Part shown: one piece after another, positions 55,471-64,000 of the stretch | Numbering within the stretch: the stretch's first letter is position 1 | How the letters are laid out: every line of letters starts with the position of its first letter | From: Eudromia elegans | Lineage: Eukaryota > Chordata > Aves > Tinamiformes > Tinamidae | Direction: 5' to 3' | Length of the DNA stretch: 64,000 bases | NCBI GenBank assembly: GCA_003342815.1 | Contig: PTEX01000272.1 | Coordinates: 843,621-907,620, forward strand | Program-made: the position numbers and the translations under genes | The notes under the pieces: model-generated | What the model saw: only the letters and a program-made list of their open reading frames with translations | The model's database searches: none | What the model was told of the DNA's origin: nothing

Positions 55471-56558
55471 CTGCTCAGGGTATTGCTTTAAAGCTCTACT
55501 AGAAAATGTGCTCTTGGAACAGCTACAGGAACACAAAATACTCTTGTCCATTATAGGAAATGTTAGAATAAATTTTCCTTCAAAATTATATTAATAATCC
55601 TTTTCCAATGAAAACAGAATTTGAATGCAAGCTAGCCACCAGAAATAGTAAAACTGTCAGCTGGGCCAACAACAAAAGATTTGTAGTGTCACCATAAACT
55701 CACAATATCACTGTGTAAGATCAATGATTGAATGTCAGTTACCTTTTTCCATGCTTTTCAACTAAGCCATTTATAGCAGCATTCGTAATTTGGCATTCGT
55801 TAGCAGAAAGGCCCTGAGGTCTGAAATGAAAAAGCAATGTCTGCTTCTCCAATGTTGAGTAAAACAAGCAAGCAACCAACCAACCAACAAGAGCAAACTC
55901 AAAGCTGATAACTTCACTGACTTCAGGGCACAGGATTAATTTATTCTACCTCCTTCTCTCCAATTAGGAGACATATTGGTTAACTAAACAGAAAGTATAG
56001 CTGATGACCTCTCAGGTGGAGAGGTGCCTGTTGCTTCATCTCCTCTAAAAATGAAGGATATTGTGGCTCTATCAAAAGGGAGTAGGCAAAGGAGCTATAC
56101 CACTGAAAGGAGAGCTACTGGAAGCTTCTATTCCCGAGGTTGTATATGGATGTAAAAGCTGGAAAAGGAAAAATGAATATTTGCCCTCTGCCACCTTCCA
56201 CTCACAATGAGCTCTGCTACCGATGAGAATCAAGACCAGTGAATACATCAGATTTGTTTCTGTCAGTGAATGAACCAGATTTACATGTGCAATGCAATGC
56301 AGCATGTTGGCATGACTTGATTTTCACTTTTCTTTCACAAAAACTTTACCTTAAATCCGTTTCTAACAGGGAAATGGTTTCTAAATCAGTAGCTCCTGTC
56401 CATCTTATATTCACAAAAGCAAGCTGATTACAAAGGTTGCTTCATGTTTGCATGTAGCAAGATTGCATCTCCTCTCAGCACAGGACCACTACAGCTTGTT
56501 GTGTTCAAAATCTAGATATAGATGAAGAGGAATCTTTGTTATTTAATGAATGATTTTA

Positions 56559-56600
56559 AAGGATGATCATAGCTTGTGAAAGGATGATCATAGCTTGTGA
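56559..56600. repeat. 21-bp tandem duplication
   Basis: Two identical adjacent copies of a 21-bp unit beginning AAGGATGATCATAGC. The perfect identity suggests a recent local duplication. Confidence 0.9.
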
Positions 56601-58488
56601 AATTTTATTTTGCTAGTTGTAGAGGTGGAAGAGTTCTCAAATTATCTCAAATTTTTATCTCGATTTAATTCTTTAATATAATTCTTCATCCTCATTCTTA
56701 TATACACCCAAGTTAGGAGTGTTTTTATGATACTAAGAATAGTACATGTTTTATAAATTATTCATCTAGATGTGCAAAATACATGAGTTTCATTACATAT
56801 GTGTGTGTAGATGTACATGGCAAATGTAAATACATGTTTTTGCAGGTGTGATTGTGGTCTATTTTAGCAAAATGTTAGCACTCCAAGGATGATAACCACA
56901 AATGAGTTTCACTGTACTTATTTGAGTATTCAAGTTGCTACACTTCAGTATAATATTATAGTTCTTTATGATCAATGGCAGAATCTGTTGTACATTAATT
57001 AAAATCAATAATTTAAATCTTTATTGTTAACAAGAGAATAACAGACAGTAAAGATCCTATCCATTTTTTTTAAAGTCTACTGCTATAAATAAATAATAAT
57101 ATAATTGGGTAAATTTGTTATTATTTGGTTACTGTAAATTTTAAGAGTTCAAAAATCTTAAGATAAATTAAAAGTCCTGGGTTTTTTTTAGCTTTAAATA
57201 TTGAAAATATTTAAATAAAATATTTAAATATTGAACTAAACATTCTCATATGATCACAATTCCAAAGCTACAGTTTTAGAAGAAACACTAAAACTGTCTA
57301 GACTTAATATCAGAAAATAATTTTTTATTCCAGTGGATTTCTTTGCCTATGTGTTCTTACACAACAGTCTGCAGTGCCACGTTCTCTTATGAATAAGGTA
57401 GATTATCTGGATAACTTTCACACTGACAGCTTCTAATACTCAGGAGTTGTCAGACACCATCAGTTGACCAGTAAGGTCAACAGTTCATCTTTTGATAAGT
57501 TATCATTGTGACAAGTATCATCAAATTGGCTTTTATGAACTATCAGTGTATACGCAACGTGTTTGCTAAGCTTATCAAGAGCCTGGTTTTGAGCCCTAAT
57601 TTCCTTCTGTTTGAACTCTTAAGCCTCTCATCCAGGTTTCCGTGCAATCTAGCAAAGGGATCTGAGCACTGCTGTACACTCTGGGCTGACAGTACCTTGC
57701 AGCTGAAAAGATGGGGTTTTTTTTACTTTTTTTTCTCTTGGTTACAGTCCACTGAATAATAGTGCCGTAAAAATACAGACAAGTATTCTGTTAAGTAGTT
57801 ACTCATGCTCCAATATCCCCTGTGGTTTTTCTCTGCTGTCCCCTTAGCAGCCAGTTAATCTCTAATCAGCTCTGAAGCTTATTCACTCCTGTAGCACAAA
57901 CATAATTGTAAATGCCTAGAATTTCACCATGGTGCTGCAAATCATTTCTTCCTAAGACAGGATACACGCATGAAAACACAAAGAGAAGAAAACTTTTATT
58001 TTGGCAGGAAACTCTCACTCTCTTAATCAATAGAAGTGCAATAAAAATGCTTCTGCGGAATTAGTTCACTGAAGTACAGTGAAATATTTTAGGCATCTTT
58101 CTTACTTTCTAATTTTCATATTTCACATGAGATACATCAATAACATAAAATACTTAATTTTTAGACAACATTCTGCACTACAAATCTAACAATATTATTT
58201 TACATTTTCTTTTTTTACATTTTTTTTTACGTTACTATTTTGTAACATTTAAATCTATCTTTCAATGATCTCTCAATGCAGAAGTGTCATTATCAGCTCT
58301 AGTTAATAAACAAAATTTGAACCAAAGAGAGAATGAGTCTTCAATTCTTTTTGAAAAGTTTCCTCAGGATAATGCACGGAGTTTGTGGTAGGAATTTCCT
58401 TAAAAAATAAAGAACTTCTATTGAAAATTCCTATCTTATGATATTTTATGTTATTGGTTAGTTTTCGCTGTTGCCATTCTCTTAAAAG

Positions 58489-58617
58489 AGAGAAAGACAG
58501 AGAAAAAGAAAGAGAAAGAGAGAGAGGAAGAGAGAGAAAGAAAGAGGGAAGGAAAGAAAGAGAGAAAGAGAGAAAGAAGGAGAAAGAGAGAGAAAGAAGT
58601 AATAATAATAAAGAAAG
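58489..58617. repeat. GA/GAAA purine microsatellite
   Basis: This is about 130 bp that is almost purely purine on the plus strand, made of GAGA and GAAA units, with an AATAATAAT segment near the end. Mirror-like polypurine tracts of this kind can form triplex DNA. Long pyrimidine-strand frames over it (Ser/Phe/Leu runs) are artefacts of the repeat. Confidence 0.95.
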
Positions 58618-61226
58618 ATAGCAATAAATACTTAACAAAACTAAACTTATACATTTTATTCTTGGTACCTATTATATTCAAACTACTCGCCTGTCTGTAA
58701 ATAAAAATATTGACTTACTAACCAAGCCAGCATGATAAAGGAAAAGTTCATATTTTCTAGTCTGCATTTTCTTGCTGGCTCTTCTCTTTGCCACAACAAA
58801 TCAGATACTTCCTAAAAACTGCCATGACATGAAAGCGATAGTGCAAGGTTTATGGCCCTTCTCAGCAAGAGTTCAGGTACACACCAGGCAACATTATCTG
58901 TCTGTTGCTCACACTCCTACACATTAAAAGTGAGATAAATACAACCAGACTTTCTAGACTTTATGCCCTTTTTTTATTTTTTTTGACTCTTGGAAGAAAC
59001 TTCATGCTACTCAGACAGATAAATTATTCTTTGAATTTCAAATATATATTTTTCTTGACTTCAACTTATTTGTTTGTATCCATATGATCACAAAGCAGAT
59101 GGATCTGTTTCTAAGAATTTGCTGCGTGAAATAGTCCACTTTCATCAATAATCTGTGCCTTTCCTTTAGATATTATGTATCACTTTTGTTCTTTGAGCTA
59201 TCATATAGTTTTCAGAAATTTATTAACTCATTCTTAGTATTTGAAAACTGAAGAGAAGTGATGCCATTCTCTATGTTAATCCTTTAAAATTCTAAAAAAA
59301 AAAATCTACCAAAGCTAGGAATTGTGTAAGTTCATGAATGTTTTCTTTAAAAAGATGACAATGAAATCCTGATCTCATTAAAGGTGACAGGAAACCTTTT
59401 CTTGTGTTTAGTGGAGAGCAACTGAGTAAATTTCAGTATCTCCTCCAGTTGGAATTTTGTTCAAAATAAAAATCTTTTCTGTTTAATCTTTCCCAACTTA
59501 AAGATGTGATTGATAACTATACTGCATCAGATAATAACTTTTTACTGTGCCCCATCGAAGAGAAATCAGAACACTCAAAGTCCAAGCTCTTTAAAGAAAA
59601 TATCTTCTACAGAGTATATAAAAATGTGGTGGCTTCATCTCCCCCTGGTGGTTATTTGTTTTGAAATATTTGGTCTTTTCCATTAAAAGCACTGAAAATA
59701 TTTACATCAATGACAACTTAGATTTGCTAGGACTAGTAATAGAAAAAAATACATGAGCAGAAATGTTTTTGTTACAAAATGAATTTTGTGTAGAAATATT
59801 TAATTGATCTGTAAAAGAACCTCTAAATTTGTGAAAATCTAATTCTAAATGCTTTAACTTGTATTTACTTTATTGTATATTATCTTTTTCAACAGACATT
59901 GCTATTCTCACCATGATAGTCTTTATTTCCTGGGCAGCTGCAGAATAGTTTCATCCTTACCGATTTAAGGGTGGAGGATACCAATTTAAGTGGTTCTACG
60001 TAATACTCACTCCTTGCTGTTCAAAACCTGGTCTATGTGCAGACTTGTATATGATGACCTGCACCACATCAAAAAAAATATTTCATAAACTGAAGCTGTC
60101 TTCAACATATAAGACATGGTAGGAAATCAAAGTTTACAGTTAGAGCATCGCTCTGCTGAGCGGCTCCTTCAGGTAGGTGTACTTTAGCAGCCTGGTGCTC
60201 CAGGAGGACCTTTCATCTAAACTCGGATTCATACAGTACACAATAAGGTGCCACTGGCGTGTCCAAAGTGGTGGAACCAGGATTAAATTTATGAGGCAGA
60301 TGCCCAGTCAGGACACTTACTAGGCGAAGAGGATGCGGGGCCTCCTGCAGTTCATTCTATGCGTATCTCCACTGTTCTGCTATTAACAGAAACACCCTCC
60401 ATATGGTAACTGTCTTGCACTGTCTAATAGATACAGACACATAAAACTTTTCAAGGACAGTCAAATAACTTCAACTCTATCCTTGGTGAGAGAGTGGTGT
60501 GGACATACGGTTCTAAATAGCACCAGATAATACACAGTCCTTCTACCTTTACACTGCACATGATGGATTTGTAAATACATCTGTTCAGTACCCAGTTTGA
60601 ACCTTCTCTGGGGGCAGAATGGGCTCATGGAGGGGTTTGTCTGTAGCTTCCTGGGTGTAAGAGCAAGCATTAGTCATCCAAGACACCAGTGCCTTGTTCA
60701 AACATGACTGTTTATTCCTACAGTGCAATATTGGAAAGTTTCTAAGCTCTGTCTCACTGTGGAATGTAATTTTTGTGTATGTGCGTGTGTAAATATAGAG
60801 TATAAAGTAGGACTTCTTTCACTATTCGTATTTTACCAACTTCAGTTCCAGGATGTGGGGTTTTTTTTATTATTTGCACTGCCAATTTTTCATAGCATTA
60901 GCAATGGAACTTAAATAGAGATGTGTATCATTTGATATGTTGCCAAGCAGACAGGTACAAAGCAGTATATTCAATATTTCTGAAATGAATTCATAAAATA
61001 AAATATATAAGTTTAAAAGAATACTTAATCTTGTCTCTCACTTTCTGAGTGTAAATAATTGCAAGTATAAGCTATACACTGAAACCACAGCATTATAATA
61101 TCTCACTTCACAAAGAGGTAAAAACACATAAAAGCTCCCACGTATCTAAGTGATAGCAGGTACAGAAACATGCAATTGTCAGAGAACTATAATATGTAGA
61201 AATACCAGAGCAGTGAATGTAGCAGG

Positions 61227-61535
61227 GGGACAAACTCTTCTCAGTGGTGACTGGTGATAGAACAAGGTGTAACGGGCACAAGTTGAAACACAGGAAGTTC
61301 CACCTCCGTGTGAGGAAGGATCTTTAGGGTTAGGTTAGGGTGTTAGGGTGTTAGGGTGACGGAGCCCTGGAACAGGCTGCCCAGAGAGGCTGTGGACTCT
61401 CCTTCTCTGGAGATCTTCCAAACCCGCCTGGATGCCACCCTGTGCTCTAGGCATCCCTGCTGGAGCAGCGGGTTGGACTACACGATCTCTAGAGGTCCCT
61501 TTCAACGTCAGCCAATCTGTGATTCTGTGATTCTA
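61227..61535 (+). mobile_element. CR1 LINE fragment with TTAGGG-like insert
   Basis: This is a 5'-truncated CR1 3' end of about 310 bp in plus orientation, starting near the CTCTTCTCAGTGGTGACTGG segment and ending with ATTCTGTGATTCTAT. The usual GAGGGTGACAGAGCCC region is altered: an expansion of TTAGGGT-type units occupies 61324-61358, directly before GACGGAGCCCTGG. Confidence 0.93.
61324..61358 (+). repeat. Telomere-like TTAGGG tandem repeat inside CR1
   Basis: Four TTAGGG hexamers and one TTAGG variant occur within about 35 bp, spaced by T, G or TG, so the repeat unit drifts between 6 and 8 bp. It replaces the CR1 sequence expected between the Leu-Arg-Lys coding segment and GGTGACAGAGCC. 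Confidence 0.85.
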
Positions 61536-63821
61536 TCTAGTGAGTGGGAACTCCTGTAGTTCTGCGCATTCTATAAACAAATGCAACGCTGTTTGGAAAC
61601 CTTTCTTGCTTTTCAAAACACTCATATCTAACACAGGACACCTACTTGGCAACTACAGAAAACATTTAAAAGATTTTAAATTTATGCAATTCTTACTAGT
61701 TCTTCTGCAAGCTGTTTAGATGCTACAGTGGATTTTGACATCTCTTAGAATCAGGTTATATCCCTTAGAAAATTATTTCAGACTAAAACCTTTAATTTTT
61801 TTTTCCTGTACAATATAATTTATTTACTATGTTCTCAAAGTCACATTTTTCTTTGTTGGATTAAAACCACCAGACAAGTAGCTCACAGAATTTACATTTG
61901 CACACACTTTTGTTGAAAGTGTTACTATCTTTTGGCTACATGAGAAACATAGCATGACTTTCTGGTCCTACAGGTCATTTCCTATATTTATTCATTTCTA
62001 AATTTTATGATAAAAGGTAGACTATATAGTGCCTTGCATAAGACTTACAGTATATTAGCAATTTCCTCTAGGATATATCACAAACTTTGCATAAAGAACA
62101 TCTCAACCTCAGTCATGCTCTGCTTACTTCCCAAAATACGATCATGTTGTTCAGTAGCTCATGTTGACTTTATTCACTACCAAATAAGCAGTGTCTTTGA
62201 TGTCAGCTAATTAGTTTTGTACTGCTTGTGCCTTTTCAACAAGTCTCTTAAGTATTTCCACTAATACAAAAAGCATATTAAGCTTCACCAAGTAAACTGA
62301 TTATCTTAAACATGTCTCAGGTCACATCTGAGCACAGATTCAAAATTCCGTTTTTTTACTGCAAATTCTTCCTTGAATATGGTCTTGATCTCCCTCTGAG
62401 CAGGACTTTTCTTGGTTTGAAGGCTTTTCTTTAATGCTGATCTTCAAAAGGATCTTAACTCCCACAGTGCTACTTGATTTCATTCTATTTGAGACTATTA
62501 CCTAGATCTGCTCACCGTGTTGGAGCATACTATTCAGATTGATGCCCTAACTCACTGACTTAAGACCTTTGCATGAAACACCATCAAGGTAAAACTTGAG
62601 CAGAACAGAAACCTGAATTGCTTCTAGCATCCTAAAATAAATAAAACAAGCAAAGAAGTCACAATACATCCAAAGATGCCACTGCTTCATTACAGAAGAG
62701 AATAATTTGAGTCCTTGTACCACAATTACATAATTAACCTTTAAAAAGTTCAAAATTTCTTAAGTATTTCTTAAAAAATTCTTAAGTAATTTATTAAGTT
62801 CTTCAGACTTATGTCTGAAATGACTCCTCCTGGAAAGTTTAGCTGTTATTTGTGTTTGCTAAGCCGCTGTATACCAATGCCTATAGCAACCTCACAGTGA
62901 AACATTGCTTCAATTTAAACTGCCAGACAGCCCTATGCAAGGGCAGTGAGTATGGCAAGAAATTAATACAGGTCACTTCAATTCCCATCCTTCCCTGCTT
63001 TAAAAAGATATTACAACAGCATGAGGCTTTCTCTACAATCATCTGAATACTCCTTGCTTAGTATCGATGTCTATAAGAAAGAAAAAAAATCTCTTAGGCA
63101 GATAAACAGAAGAATGAATAATTACACTTGGATAAACTCAGTGCCTCAAAGCACCAGGAGAAACAGGATTTTTAAGGTTAAGAAAAAATAATATATTTGT
63201 TGTCAAAAGGAATTTTGCAGAACATTTATTTCAGCTGGTAATACTACTTTACTAATATACATTGATCTGTATTCTACATCTAAAGAGAAAGAACACAGGC
63301 TAATAGCTAAGTCTGCTACTGTTTATGTTCATTATTTCAAAACCTTTCAACATACAACAGCTCAGTTTTATACAATCACTCAAAAGTTTTCTAAAGTCTG
63401 TTCTACAGAAGTATGGTAGAGCAGAAGTATGGTAGATTTTTTAAGCAGCTGACTGAAACCAGTCATGAGTCCTCCATTTTTCCTTTACATAATAGTAATG
63501 GTTCAAGGTTTTATAACAAGACAAAACTTTAATAAAATCCTAAAATAAATTGTTCTCAATTATTCACTGCCTTTTGCTTCAAATAGGATGAAAAATAATC
63601 TCAAACCAAACTAAAACACTTTTCTTACTTGTCCATAGGGTGCCATAAGAGATTCTGTCCATTAGAACAGCAATAGAGAAGCGTTTTTTCGCAAAGGGCC
63701 TGGAATCTGCTTTTTCTTATTGCTTATATTACCCTAATTTAAGCTAATTACTCTAGTGTCTCTCCTGGTGTTCCCCAAAAACACTGTAAAAGTTGAGTTC
63801 CTGATATGAAAACTGTATGGA
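61536..63821. other. Intergenic DNA
   Basis: This is 2.3 kb with no gene, CR1 or RNA gene that I can recognise. A short direct repeat (GCAGAAGTATGGTAGA-like, twice) lies at about 63406-63437. Confidence 0.6.
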
Positions 63822-64000
63822 CAGGAAGGAAGGAAGGAAGGAAGGAAGGAAGGAAGGAAGGAAGGAAGGAAGGAAGGAAGAAAGGAAGAAAGGAAGGAAG
63901 AAAGGAAGAAAGGAAGAAAGGAAGAAAAGAAGAAAGGAAGAAAGGAAGGAAGAAAGGAAGGAAGAAAGGAAGGAAGGAAGGAAGAAAGAAAGGAAGAAAG
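63822..64000. repeat. GGAA/GAAA microsatellite, continues past the window
   Basis: This is at least 178 bp of GGAA tetramers. The first part (to about 63880) is pure GGAA. The second part alternates GGAA with GAAA in a higher-order pattern. It runs to the last base, so its true length is unknown. Confidence 0.98.

Larger units (their letters stand above)
55503..61226. other. Intergenic DNA
   Basis: This is 5.7 kb of mostly AT-rich sequence without a recognisable gene. It contains an AAGC/AACC simple stretch (55866-55889), a 21-bp tandem duplication (56559-56600) and the purine microsatellite at 58489-58617. Confidence 0.6.

Noticed and set aside
58303..58681. Long Ser/Phe/Leu-rich frames on minus over the purine tract
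   Set aside because: They are translations of the GA/GAAA microsatellite and have no conserved domain.
61324..61358. True interstitial telomere from a chromosome fusion
   Set aside because: Only about 35 bp, irregular spacing, and embedded in a CR1. Local slippage is simpler.
1..64000. tRNA, rRNA, CRISPR array or prokaryotic operon
   Set aside because: No cloverleaf, rRNA core or spaced direct-repeat array was seen by eye, and the sequence is clearly vertebrate.

Overview
The window looks like nuclear DNA from a bird. It is AT-rich and low in repeats. Almost every recognisable interspersed repeat is a 5'-truncated CR1 LINE ending in the avian-type 3' tail (copies of ATTCTGTG). It holds one complete vertebrate multi-exon gene. 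The exact species cannot be told from the sequence alone.

RASEF (RAS and EF-hand domain containing, also called RAB45) occupies about 3.2-38.1 kb on the minus strand. I placed 17 coding exons by combining splice consensus, reading-frame closure and family similarity. Joined, they give 2157 nt (718 codons plus stop) with no internal stop or frameshift. Domain order is two N-terminal EF-hands, an acidic stretch, a coiled coil, a Ser-rich and acidic linker, a Rab-type GTPase domain with all nucleotide-binding motifs, and a C-terminal CCSV prenylation signal. The first exon sits in a CpG island that contains a 73-base assembly gap. The 3'UTR probably runs to a poly(A) signal near 3.17 kb. Introns carry four CR1 fragments; two of these lie within about 90 bp of a splice donor.

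From 38.3 to 64 kb I see no further gene. This stretch holds three CR1 copies, one with a 307-codon open reverse-transcriptase tail and one with a telomere-like TTAGGG expansion. It also holds a short CSRP2-like retrocopy fragment joined head-to-head to a fourth CR1-related event (the CR1 at 54.7-55.2 kb), a purine-rich microsatellite, and a long GGAA/GAAA microsatellite running off the window end. The first 3 kb lie downstream of RASEF and hold one CR1 fragment.

No tRNA, rRNA, CRISPR or bacterial-type system is present. I found no convincing new biological system. The items most worth checking are the CR1/CSRP2 chimeric junction, the degenerate first EF-hand loop of RASEF, the telomere-like expansion inside a CR1, and a GC-rich island inside the 3'UTR.
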